NCBI GenBank assembly: GCA_013396655.1
Contig: WBMV01008391.1
Coordinates: 186,001-250,000 of the forward strand
Length of the DNA stretch: 64,000 nt
Direction of reading: 5' to 3'
Source: Campylorhamphus procurvoides
Taxonomy: Eukaryota; Chordata; Aves; Passeriformes; Dendrocolaptidae
The notes under the pieces were generated by a model that saw nothing but the letters and a program-made list of their open reading frames with translations, was not told the origin of the DNA and ran no database searches. A program made the translations under genes and the position numbers. How positions within the stretch are numbered: position 1 is the first letter of the stretch; each line of letters starts with the position of its first letter. This document shows, piece after piece, positions 1-12,900 of this stretch.

Positions 1-3000
1 GTCTTTGCCTTACTAAGCTCTGTCATATTTTCTAGAGGATCTGGGGAAGGGAGCCTGCAAAGAGGAATTCTGAACTTTTACCAGTCAATTCTGCATAGAA
101 TTACTCTGCCCTCCATCCTCCAGATTCTATAAAATTAAAAGCATTTATTTCATCCTTTATTAGATGCCTGCAGACAGATGAGATGCCTAGCGCAGGCATG
201 TTTCTTAGTGGCAACCCCATACTATACAAAATGATATCATTAAACAAGAGCTGATAGATATGAGTCTTGTCAGCTGCATTGTTTACTCTATTCTCCTGAA
301 GTAATTGCAGATTCATGGTTGAAATTTACACTTAGCTCTCCTTGTATTATCTACAATAGCTTTCATTATCTGTCAACACAAATTTCATGATCATGGTGGG
401 GAAAAAAGAGTGTAGCACAGGATAACAGTGCATCAGATATCTAACAGCAGCAATCAACACCAGTTGTTGTGCAATAAGTAATGACTAATCGGCTTGGCTG
501 TGTTGTGCATTCCTTAATATGTTGCCACAGCCCCCACTTTCTGAGAAGGACTATAAAACACCTACTTAGGATCATACCCAAGGAGGTTGTGTGTGCACCT
601 CTTCTTGTTCTCGTTATTGCTGGTGTCATTAGATGAGATTCATTTGATGCCATTACTTGTGCTCATTAAAATCTTTGTGACTAGAATATGGTACAGTATC
701 AGAATTTTAATGCCTCATATATTCTCTGAGAGATGATGGCAATAAATGCTACTGCTTTGACCTTCTCTATGTTTTATCATTTGATTCACTGATCATCTCC
801 ATTCGTTCATCTCCATTTGTGCCCATATAGAGAATGAAGAGCCAGGAGATAAGAACTACAGTCACCAACAGACAAAAATATTTACAAAATTTAATGTCTC
901 CTGTTTGTAAGCAAAACGACAGTTTATAGCCTTTGATCATCTGCATTAAGTATTACTATTCTGCCTTTTTCTTGAGACACGGATTGCTGTGAGCAGGCAG
1001 AATGGCAATGTGTTCATCCTGGAGTGTTACAGGAACACTGCAGAAGAGCCTAGTAACGACATAAGCTTGTGACAATTCTTGCAATGAGAAATGGGGAAAA
1101 GGGCTTTCTGTTTGGTACTACTTACAAGACTGACCTTAAAAGACTTTCTAGAAAGCTTTATTTTGGTTGATGTGAAGGTGTAACAGCAATCAATTAACCC
1201 CATCACTGTCAAGCTTTCCTCAAGCTTTCTTGATAGCTGGCACCCTATTACTGTATAGAATGAAAAGCATATAAACAGGTTCTCAGAACAGGGATATCTA
1301 GGTGAAGATATGTTAGGCATATTGCCAAACCTCACCCACCAAACTCAGGAGCTTATTTTAGAAGCCTAGATAGGACTCAACTCCCCACAGCTCCCTGAAT
1401 AGAGAAGCAGAACATTTTAGGACTCATTTGGTCTGTTTTAAACATTAACCTAAGTTTTATGTATAGGCAGTGAACAGAAGGAGTTATTTCAGAAGATGAT
1501 CTGTAGCACTTGAATTAGACATATACTCTAGATTCCTGGCTGGAAGAGCCTATCTCTCTCTCCTTTGCCTGTTGGGGGGGAGCAGCCCTTCGATATAAGC
1601 TCCTAAACTGGAGGCTTAAAACTAGGCAGCATGATTACCTCCCCTACTCAAAACACTTGACCTGGATGCTCCTGGGTGGTGAAAATGGAGTGCTGTCTGA
1701 TGCACACTCCCTACAACGGCAGCTTGTTATTCAAGGGGGTGCTTCTTTCACAGGCTCACTGAATTGAGGGAGTCCACCTGATTTATAGGACAGATTGGGG
1801 TGTGGTACTTTGAAACTGAATTGCTTGAGCTTATCCATAAAGAACAAAGAGATTCCAGTTGGAAGTGTGACAGAATCTCTTTTTTTTACCTATTTCCTTT
1901 CACAAACATCTACTTTTCAACAGGTAGATTATGAAATAAGGCCCCATTTGGTCCTGCACTGTGCTATGCCTTGGTGCAGGAAAGGACAGCTACATGGAGG
2001 TTCATTACTCCATGAAGCTCCTGTGGCTTTCAGCACTATATATAAATCTGGCATGAAAAAACAACTTTTTTTTTTACCTGTCACAAGAATTTACTCATCT
2101 AGCTTTGGGTAGGAATTTTTACAGGTCCCCAGTACATCAAAAATATATCAGCAGTAAAACATGGCCCAATTTAGCCTCATACCCAAGCCAGAGATCTTCT
2201 GGGAACAGACAAAGTAAGTAGATGCCCAGAGCAGCAAACCGTTGAAGAGAGGCAAAACACTTGTGACTGCTGCTGTCTTTGTGATAGACAGAGTACAGGA
2301 GAGCAAGAATGGCTGCTGCTCTTCTTTCAGGGTCACTGTGGGGCAGTGTGGCTGGTGGCTACTATTGTCAGGTGATGCAATGGAGTGGCTGTCACCATCT
2401 CATCCTCTTAGCTTTCTGGCTGCAGAAGCAGAAATTACAGCTTCTCTGCAATGTCCCCTGCCCCACTTCCCTCCTTCTTGCTTTCCTCTTCAGGTAGACA
2501 TTGTGCCCCAACCAGCCTCCAGGCCCTTTGCTGTGGGATGTGAATGCTCACTTCTGGGAAGCCTTTGTAAGCTCTGGCCACAACTTTGGGAAAACATTTA
2601 AAGATGGCCTATTAATGGCACTTAGCAGCCCTCATACTATACTCATCAGGGGACTTGGTATGGTGGCAGTCAGAGCATCCCAGACACATACATCACCATG
2701 GTGGGTTAGGCAACATGGTGCCTCAAAAGCTGACCACAGGTTTTGCTTGTCTGGTCTTTACCTCTGCAGCCAAGTCACACAGGATGTGGAGATAGTTAAC
2801 TGATGGCACACGGAAGTAGAGTGCAACACAAAATCAGTGCTGAAGTATTCAGCACCCTGAAATCTCCCCGGAGCACAAGGGAGCTCACCTGCAGTGGCAA
2901 CAGGCTGGCAAGGATGTGGGCTGGTGGCACCAAAAGGGTTCAACTACTGGCTCGGAAAGAAAGTAAATTGGGGAGAGAACGTAAGAACATATGTAATCAA

Positions 3001-6000
3001 AAATGATTGCTAAAAGAGGATAATTAAAGAAACTCCTTCTTCTCTCTAGAAGAGCAGCAGTGAAACCAAGGTTTCAGTGGCATATTGTATCCACTCCACA
3101 TTGATCCATGTGCAACAGATCCAGAGACAGGTTAGGAAGGACCAGAGAGTAGGATACTCAGTGAAAGGAACTGACAGTTTTAGCAGGAGGGGATTGGTTT
3201 CTAGGTAATTTCAGGGTGACCTAGCAGTTCAAAGCACCAATGCAAAGATAAACATGATTTCACACTAAAAGGTATTTAGAAGCTATTGTCCAGAAAGGTA
3301 TCTAATCCAACATAATTGTGAAGCAGGAAGAGCACAGCCATGGTTTTACCCACCATGACAACATAGTTTTATTCTGATTGGACCAGATGTAGGGTATCAT
3401 TGACAGAAAGTTAAAACTTTACTAAACAGGAAAAAAGCAAGGGGTACTATGTCCAGTCAGAGATATAAAATTACCTATATTCAAGACAAATATATCAGCT
3501 TAGGTACTTTTCTACAGGTTTTGTGTTTTGCGTGTTTCTTTTCTTTTCCTAATTCCATGTGTGTACAAACAATTACAAGGGCAGGTGTCTTGTTTTGCTG
3601 CTACATCTCAAAATTCCAACTTTTACATGTTTGTTTTATGCAAATATCTGCTTGTTTAGCAGGAAACAGAGATTCTTTTTTCTCCCTCTTATTGGAAAGG
3701 AGATATGAAATGGCATCTAGTAACTTCTCTGGCTTTTTTCATAAGGGTAAATTTATTCATATATCAATGGTAACATTTAATTTCCTATATATTATATACA
3801 ATGTATATACCATATTCCAGACATAGTGCAATTTTTGAGCAGTAGATGAGGAGAACTGAAGTCAGATGATGCTTTCGACTCATTAGTTGAAGGAAAACAA
3901 AGATATGGGAGAGAAAACGTCTCAGCTTTAATTTTGGGCAATAGGCGAAGTCAAATAAGAGGACAGAATTTTGACCTTTCTTACCTGGGAGAGGTTGAGT
4001 TGACTTGGCTGGCAGTGAGTGATCATTCAGCAGAGAAAAAATAAACTTGAGTAGCGTGCGGAAAGATTACTTGAGAACAACTATCTCTAAATTCCTGAAA
4101 AGCAAGGTCAAACTCCCTTCAACATACACTGGTGTGAATCCAGAGCAGCTCTAGTTGAAGAAAACTGAGTTATGCACTGATGTAAATGAGATCAGACATA
4201 ACTTGCTGTCAACACAGTCAAATTTTAAATTGATCAAAGAACAAAATCTTCCCTTGTGTATATTCAGAATTCATCTGATGACTGTAGACAAATTTAGATA
4301 GAAATATTTCCTCCAAAGAACCCAGTAAGTCTAAGTAACTTCTCAGAGTGAGAAGGAAGAAGTCAGTTTTTTATACAGGGAACACTAAATCAGAAAATAT
4401 GTTGGCTTTTTAAAAATCATAGGATAGCTTCTTTGCAGACTGTTGAATTGTGTATCACCTCCAGTGATTACATTTTCAGTCAATGCTGATGTACTGAATG
4501 CAGCATGGTTACAGCATAGATTGTTTTAAAAAATATGGAATGCTGGACAGGATAGAGAAGAGTTTTATGCCAACACTGGCTAGAATGGAGTTGTCAAAAC
4601 CCATCCTCTTATTTTCCTTTCATCTTGTTTAAATACAGCAACTCCATTTATTTCAGATTAAAGACTGCAATATTGTCATTAAACATTGGCTTTAATATTG
4701 GAAATCCAATCTGCTGCCATGGTTGGCAGTGCCAACATAAGCTAATCATTAAATGCCTCTGAGGTACTTTATTTCCATCTTTTCCTTTTGAACACCAGCA
4801 AGCTGATTTCAGATCCTGGCATTCCAGAGGTCTTGTTCAAACTCAGATGAAAACAGTACAAGGGCCATCTGCCTGCCACAAGAGTACTGAAATGCTATAC
4901 AGTGTTCATTATGCTTCCCCACACTGGTTTGCCATTGTTCTCCAGTTCTGCTAAGGAGCCCTGTTCATGGAGACAAGAAGGCTATCTGGTCTGAAAACCT
5001 TTAAATCCATCAGCTGGATTTGAAGATTTTCAGATCCAGCTGATCTGTTTGCTAGGCAGGAATATGGGTGATTAGCAAAACTTCCAGCTCTCTGGACAGC
5101 TAACACTGCTGGTGACGATTGTTTCAAGTTGACGCAGTTCTCCTATTGGAAGATACCAGTCTATAATTGGGAAGCACAGCTGTTGACTAGGCAAGATCAA
5201 GATGAAGCAGTACTACTGTAGGCTCTACACATTATGTCTGGTATCCAAAATCCAGTCACAGAACATCTCACTCTCCCTGTTCTAAATGGTGGTTCAATAC
5301 CACAAAATCTCTGTAACCTTGTGCTTTTTATCAGAATTTCACCTCACCAGAGCACTTTGATCTATAGATTAGTTCTTCTGAGGGACATCATGGCAAGAAG
5401 CTGGGAATACAAGCTTACTTAAAGAATTTTGTTTCTGTACATACATCTAATTTCAAGACAGGAGTAGATATGTATACAGTTTTCCAGCATGACAGTCTTT
5501 GACCATGTTCCATACATTTAGTCTGTTCTCATCTATTTGTGAGTCAGAGGTCTAGGGGTACCTTCAGTTATCTAGTCTCTTCCTTTTGCAGCTTTTTTTT
5601 TTTTATCTGAAATATAATCCGCAGAAGCCTTTGCTTAGATATGCACATTTATTTTATATTAGACATTTTCTAGAAGGAAGCCCAGGAACAGCTAAGAACA
5701 TAAAGCTGAAATTAGAACCTCTTTTTCAGCCAAGCGCCCAAACTACAGGGCAATTCTTGCATCCCTTCTCTCTTAATTTGGCTTAGTGATTCATGAATAT
5801 TTCTTGTCACAGTTACTCTGTCCCAAGGAGATATTTAGGGAACGCTAGCAGTAAGCTAAGTTAGAGACCTGGTAAAATAATTCATACTGGTGCTAGGGTA
5901 GAAGTTGTGGACTTGAATCCGCTCAAACAAAAATTGAACCTAGGTCTGCCATTTCCTGAGAAGTGCTCTAGCTCCTATCTAAACCACATGCAAATTCTGT

Positions 6001-6050
6001 AAAAATATCCAAACCCACGTATCTCCAAAAATGTGAAACCTACTGTTATA
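1..6050. other. Intergenic DNA, no gene recognised
   Basis: This is AT-rich non-coding DNA. Open frames are short (125 codons at most, at 3,449-3,826) and show no family resemblance or splice pattern. I see no retrotransposon signature that I can name here. The only local structure worth noting is the hairpin at 5,009-5,044, listed separately. By human synteny the region should lie between LHFPL6 and NHLRC3, but no LHFPL6 exon was recognised. Confidence 0.6.
5009..5044. repeat. Inverted repeat (14-bp arms, 8-bp loop)
   Basis: The left arm ATCAGCTGGATTTG (5,009-5,022) pairs with the right arm CAGATCCAGCTGAT (5,031-5,044) around an 8-base loop. There is one imperfect position, which is a G-U pair in one RNA sense. 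Each arm carries a CAGCTG E-box. No transcript is evident, so this is a DNA or RNA hairpin of unknown use. Confidence 0.7.
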
Positions 6051-6053
6051 GAT

Positions 6054-6900
6054 TCAAAATCTTACATGGAATTTTTTTTCTCCTTTACCAACACAGCGGT
6101 TTGGGTGTTGAAGAGCCAGGATGAGATGGCTTGCTGAAACCCAGCCTCCCACTACCTGCTCCCAGAACCAGCTAACAAAGGGATGGCTGATAGCTTTGCA
6201 TTCCATCTTGATGGCTGAGGGTGGTGAGGAGGGAGAGAAAGAGGTTCTTCCTGGTGCTGGCCACACTTTGCTCCTTGGTCTGCTTGGGTGCTAGCCCCTG
6301 TTTGCTGAGCTGGTGGAAATACTGGGAGGGGGTCTTCTCTCTGGCTTGCCCCCTGACTCTGCACACCCTGTGCTGTTCTTTGGGGAGAACAGTTGCTGCT
6401 TCCTGGATTCCCTGCAGACTCCTCAAGGAGCCAACACCATCTGCAGAGGAGCTATTGCCCCTTCCACGTCTCCCCTCCACCTGCAATGCATTTTTCGTAC
6501 AAAGGATGGTAGGAGAGGGTCCTTGCACTGTCCAGGGAAAGGTTTCACTCCATCCCTATGGCCATCATTCCCACCTGAGTTTTGGAGCCAGTGCCCCTCC
6601 CTGGTCACCGTCTTTGCCTTGCCAGAGCCCATGAGTGACTCATTGCAGCTGCTGCCTCCTGAGCTGTGGCATCACCTCCCACTGTCTGTAAATGTAACTG
6701 CACTGAAGGGGCAGAGGAAGGACTTGATTTGTTTAAAAGTTTTGGTTTGTTGTTTGTTCTGTTCTGGTTTTGGTCACATAGATATATATATGTATATGTA
6801 TATATTTGTACTACAGAACTGTTATACTCTTCTATACATATTCTGATTAAAGTCTCTTATTTTCAAAGGTTGTGGTGGTTTTTAGGAAGAGGCCCCCTTC
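6054..6900 (+). other. Possible non-coding exon or old LTR with ATTAAA signal
   Basis: This block is richer in GC than its flanks up to about 6,700 and then becomes T-rich and TA-rich. It contains a 177-codon plus-strand open frame (6,313-6,846). Two further open frames of 118-137 codons overlap it in other frames, which argues for composition rather than coding. An ATTAAA hexamer sits at 6,846-6,851, right at the end. The protein is rich in Cys, Leu and Ser and matches no family that I know. It could be the terminal exon of a non-coding RNA or an unrecognised LTR; I cannot tell which. Confidence 0.25.
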
Positions 6901-9900
6901 CTAGTCCAGATAGACATCTTAGTTTCTTTTAAACTGAGACACCTACATTTGAAACTTTGGGAGATGAGACCTGCATTTGAGATGTTATAGAAGGTGTTCA
7001 GGGCTATTTTCAGGATACCATATTTAAATGCTAATTTTAGTGGCTTCTCAAAATAACTGTGACAAGACCAATAAGGAGCTTGGAGAGCTTGTTGTCAGGC
7101 TGTGGTGCCCCTTTCAGTCAACCTGGAAAGAAATTATAATGCCTAAATTAAGTGTCTGTAAAAAATGACCTACTTAGCAGGCTGTGTAGAGGTTACCTAC
7201 TGAACATGTCATGGCATTACCTGGGATCATGCTGCTCCTTGCACCTCTTGTACCCTGGTTTCCTTTGCATGGAAGGCAGATTTGGATAGACAGCATATCC
7301 CCAGTTCTTGCTCCAAAATTGTATTGGGATGCACTTAGGATAAATAAAACAAGGGAGCTAGGAAATCCTTCCCCTGTTGTAGAAATGAAGCCTTCAACTA
7401 TCATGTCTATTTATATTCATAGCTTATAAAGCAAGGGAAGCTGGTCTGGGGAATCAGAATTAATTACAGGCACAGGTATGCAGTTAGGTCACTGCAGCTG
7501 TTAATCTTGATACAGCCCCCAGGTACTAGGCTGAGGGCAGTATACAACCTTGCAGAAAACATAGATTTCTACAAGAGATAATGTATTTGCATTTTCTCTG
7601 TTCATTATCCTTTGCCTTTTTTGCTGCCTGAAGTGCTGAGATACCAAAGTCACACATATATGATTGATTTGGGGTAGGAGGGAGTGTGTTGAGAAGACTA
7701 AGTGCCCGGCATGGTAAGTCTAGAAGATTTGATAGCTATTGGGATGTTTTTTGCCTCAGAATCTGAAAACACCCTGTGGCTGCTCTGGGCTTTGTCTACA
7801 AGCACAATTAGATGTATGTTATGGCAATGAGTGTAATGTAATTGTTTACAGATGCATGCACGAAGAAGACTTGTCTTGGGCTTTCTTCTTGTTCATTCCT
7901 TTCTGCCAGATTTTTTTTTTTTTACTTCTGTCAAGTTTTCCTGCTTTTGAGAACAACAAAGGGGATTCAGGGCACTCCTCAGCTGCTTTCAGAACCAGGA
8001 GATGAAAGCTCCAAGCCTTAGGGAGGGACACTGAGCTCTACTGAACAGCTGTTCGACTGCATGAGATGGGACAGGATTTGAGTGAGGTCCATGCCTTCTG
8101 TACTGGGTTAGCAGCAAAATGGAAAAATACAGGTATGGCTATTTTGAAACTCAGGAAAACTAAGCCTTTGTGTCTTAACAGATGCCTAGTATCGTCAATT
8201 GACCTCATGGATGTACAGCAACCTTCATCTGGAAAGATGACATGAAGCATAAAGGCTGAAACTGAGCTTTCTCCACCTGCTCAGGCTTCAGCCTCTCTGA
8301 CAAGATCATGTAGCATATTTCCAGCTTATATTAACCTTTATCAACATTAGTACCTGATCTGGCCCTTTGCTTTTAGGACTGACCTGGGAGGCAAACCTGC
8401 AGAGCACCATATGGTCCCTACCCTGTAATAATTACCAGCATTCTCTACTCATTTTCCAAGAAATAAACAATTCTGTATCCCATTAGAAAACCGACCAACA
8501 GTCTGTTCCCTTCAGCCTGCCCAGCCCATCTCACATCCCTACCTGTCTTTAGGCAGCTTATCTCACCTGCTTTCCATGCTCCGCCCTTCTGGATGAGGAG
8601 AAGGATCCCCACAATGAGGCCATCAGGAGATGTTTTTGAAAACTTATGCAGTGTATTAGTATTTTTCAATGCAGAAAAATCATACAATGGCAGCATGTCC
8701 TCACCTTACACCACAAGAATTAAAAAGCTCTCAAGAATGTTGATTAAAAGGGGCATCTGGTCCAAAGCCCTGTTTACACCAGGTTTGCTGCTTATGCTTT
8801 ATCAAGTCAGCTCTGAATGTTGATCTACTTCTCTATTTCTCTATAGTCTGTATTAAGCTTTTTAAGTTAAGGCTTTTTTTTGCTCTTCTATACCTTCACC
8901 TTTTTTAGTACAACAACCACCATGGCCACTCTGTATTCTCCAGGCTTCTGCTGCTTCTGCGCTCCTTCTGAAGTTTCCTTTCATGTTATCCAGCCACTAT
9001 CAGCTTTTTTCCCCCCATTACAGTCAGGACGGTGTTTGAACTGATGCACATCTTTGTTCCTTGAAAAACAAAGCATAGTGTTTCCTGCCCTCTTATAGAC
9101 TACAGGACCTTTAAGCATGTGCTCTGAGTGTGTTCTCTAAATCTCTGGTGAAAGCTTTTTTGGACAGACATACATGACTTAATGGAAAGGTTTCTCCTCT
9201 TGTTCCACTTTCTTTAGTGAACAGCGTTAAGAAAATAAAAACCCGCCAGTTGCAATTTACCAAGAACTTCAGAGGTTCAAATACAAAGATTCCTCCCCAG
9301 TATCTCTTCAACAGTTTATAGAGAACTTAAAGACATGAATAACATAATAACCACCACTCAGACTGATTCTGCTTCAGGGAAATCACTGGGAATATAAGCA
9401 GCAGAAGACACACCTATATAATCTCTGGAACTATATTTAGACAGAATTGTATCCCTGCCTAATTGTTCAGCCCATTTCCTCCTCTCACAGTGGAACAAAG
9501 ATTCCTTCTGGAGCAGATGGATAGTGCTGAGTGTCTTCTGTTTAACTTTTCTCCTGCAAACCCCACCTTTTACAATTGCTAGTCTTCTGGCTGAATACAA
9601 CTCTGGACAGGCCTGTCAGAAATGGCTCCCTTCACAGCAGGGAGTTTTGTTGTGTTACATGGCAATCCATCACACTCAGTGTTCAGTTTTACATTAGAAG
9701 GATCCCAAGAATGACCAGTCCCTCTGCACTGTCTCAAACCAGCCTGACTTTTCAACATGGCTTCAAAAGGTACATGGGACATTCCCTATAAGATGAAATA
9801 CTGTGCAAAACAGGAAGATTTCAGGTGCAACATCCTAATGTTAAAGCATGTGAGTTCTTTTGGGATGATTTTTCTTATAGTGTTGAAGCATCCAACATGC

Positions 9901-12900
9901 CACTTTAACAGAAACAAAAGTATAGCAAAGCTGGAAGGACACATATGGGGAGAGATGTGAGGGGAAGGGAAAAAGTGAAGCAGGGCAATCCTTTTAGCAC
10001 TTAGAGAGATGTTACATTGGTTCATGAGATTAATTTTGTCATTTCACTAGTGGACAGCTCAATTACATCTTTTAATCCTCCCATAGGCTTTGTACAATGT
10101 TACTAAACACAGATAAAATTGCTTAATCCTCAGAATTGTAAAGAATGTAAACCTTAGAATGTAAACAAAAATTTGTTAAACCTGAACTATAGTGAACCTG
10201 TAATAAATTTGCATTTTCTTTCACCTTTTCTTCTTTTACTGATATGTGGCTTTATCCTCAAAATTTCTCCGTAGCTCTATTAGGAAGACATTACTCTGCA
10301 GATCCCTGTGAAGACCCAACAGAGTTATTTGAGGAGAGTCTGGATCCCACCAGGTTGTTGCTTGCAGGATCAAAACAGCTCACTGTTCTGCCAGGCAAGG
10401 CAGAACTGAAGATCCAGACTTGGGTTTTCAACTAAAGATTGGTGGTTTTTTTTGTTTTGTTTTGTTTTTTTTTTTTTTTAATTTTAATCTAAAGATTAAA
10501 TCTAGAAACATTTTCTACCAACCTTCCTCAAGAAATACTAATCTGCTTGGGATCCTTTTCTGGTAATTATTATTCCTGTTACCATAACAGATAGCATTTT
10601 AGGCTGTTACCTGCATACACAGGACATAAGCTGTGGGTCGTGCCATGTGTCACAGTGATGTAAGCTATCCAGGCTAACTCTGAATCAGTACAGGTACGGG
10701 TCTAATATAATCCAGTAGTAAATAACTATGCTGCTCACAATACTCTGGTGATTTTATTTAAATATACACAGCATTGCAGTTATCTTATTCTGAATAACAA
10801 ATACTGTTAACTCAATTTAATAAATAAGTGCTCATGGAAGCATTTTCATTGCATTTTTTTCTAGGATTCTAGCTGTAGAAACCTAGTAATAACTGCTGGC
10901 AAAGATTTCTGAGAATAAACTGTGTACAAAAGTCTCACCTAACACACTAAAGGCCGTGCAGTGTGGAAGATGATTACTTAGCCAGAAAGAACATCCAGAA
11001 ATTCTTCAGTGTCTCCCATGCCTGTTGTAGTAATACAAGAACTTGAAACACCATTAAATGATGCACTGTAAAGTTATGCAAATTATTTCTTCTCATCCTC
11101 TTGTCTTATCCCAAAATGTGCATCTGCATAAATACTTTCAGGTAAAAGGATGTGGCAAGAGCAACAATGTTTTTCATTTTCTTTTGATTTGAGATTTTAT
11201 TTTGTCTGCTGTACAATAGCCTGAATTTGGACACAACTTGCCACACACAGCTGTGTTTTTGTTAGCAGACAACCAATTCTCTGTTCTTTTACTGAGTTTT
11301 TTGAACACAACATATATATGAATTTGGCTTCCAGGGTAACAGCCACAAATGTCAATAGCTGAAAGCTACAAGTGAGATGCAAGCAGAATGGCCACCTCAC
11401 AGGACACAGAGGGCTAATCCTCTTTAAATGAGTTTAGATTTTCTTTCAGAGTGTGTACTAGTAAATGGCTTTGGAAGCCAGAAGATTCACTGAGGTGACT
11501 GCCCATGTAATAAAACACTGAAATAAAGTGAATTTTCCAAACATATGATACTCACTGAAATGTCTTTTTAAGTCAGGGAACAGAAACAGAACTGCTGGAT
11601 CTGGATGAACTACCCTGCTGAAGCAACATACCTCAGGTTTAAGTCCTTTTAGCAAACTCGTCCCAAAGAATCATGAAGCAAACAAATAGGAATATTTTCA
11701 CCAGATTAATTTTAACTTTAAACTGCAAAAATTCATCCATACAGAGAAAACTCTTTTAATAGGTATCTCCTAAAGTAGAAAATGCATGTACATGTTGCAA
11801 TGTTTACTTGAATTATAGATGAGGTAAAAATGCAAGTTGAATACCCAGTGAAATGAACAGACATGGCTGTGGCTGATAACATGTTCAGAAATTATTTGTA
11901 CAGAATGTCCCAGGAGAGAGCTGTGATTATCAGACATCAGAGAAGTGCTTCAATTTCTATGAGAAAAACATTAACATTGTATTATTTTTAAGTGAAGGAA
12001 ATCCAGAAGTGTTTTCTATACAAACTGTGAGAAAAAATGTTCACTGTTCTGTAATTCCCTCCATAGTGAATGGCCCTCAACAGGTCTTTAAACAGGGATT
12101 TTGACTCAGGTAGCTGGAAGAGATATCTGATAAGGTAGGATGAATCTCCTTCTTAAGGTACCTTTCTGTCTCCAATTAACTACAGGAGAGGTTTTGACAA
12201 CCAGCTTAGTCTAAGTGTCTCAGTAAATGCCAGTCAAAGTCTCTGGGATTTTTAAGAATCAATAATAACTAAATCCTTGCATTTTCATTTCACTAAGAAA
12301 TATTCTTGATGTGGTCTAGAAATACTTTTCATTGCCATGGTTCTCAAAAACTTTGTTTAGTATTTGCCATATCCTTGTTTCAGAGAGTTCTTTCTAAAAT
12401 ATACTTTACAATGTACTTGGAAATTGATTGAAATTAGCTTAAAACTCCAAAGAAAACAAAAACTAATAGAAAACCTCCCCAACCAAACAAAACAGAAGCA
12501 AACAACAACAATGAAGGAGAAACGGATTTTATTGATGGATGTTATTCAGGTTTTCCAAGGCTAGCTAAAATAATTCTGTCAAAACTCAAAATTAAGACAC
12601 TTTTTTTAATTTCCTGAAGGTACAGATGTTCCCACACATAATATATTTTTTTTCTTTGGAAAAATGAGACCTTAAGAATGAAAATTTGGCATGAAGAGTT
12701 GGCCAAAACCCCGGTGCTTCAGGGTATGTGTAACCAGTGTGCCTCAGTTATGCTGCAGAACATATGTCCTATGTCCTTATAGTTTTCCATTTCCAGGCTA
12801 TCCAGGTATAATTTACATTTCCTGAAATGTGCCTGCAGCCAAACAATCCTTCACTAGTTTCTTGAGCCACTTTCCTCCCCAAAATGAGACACTATGAGAA

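Noticed and set aside
6781..6812. TA-rich microsatellite as a possible feature
   Set aside because: It is a short imperfect TA/TG run with no sign of function beyond low complexity.
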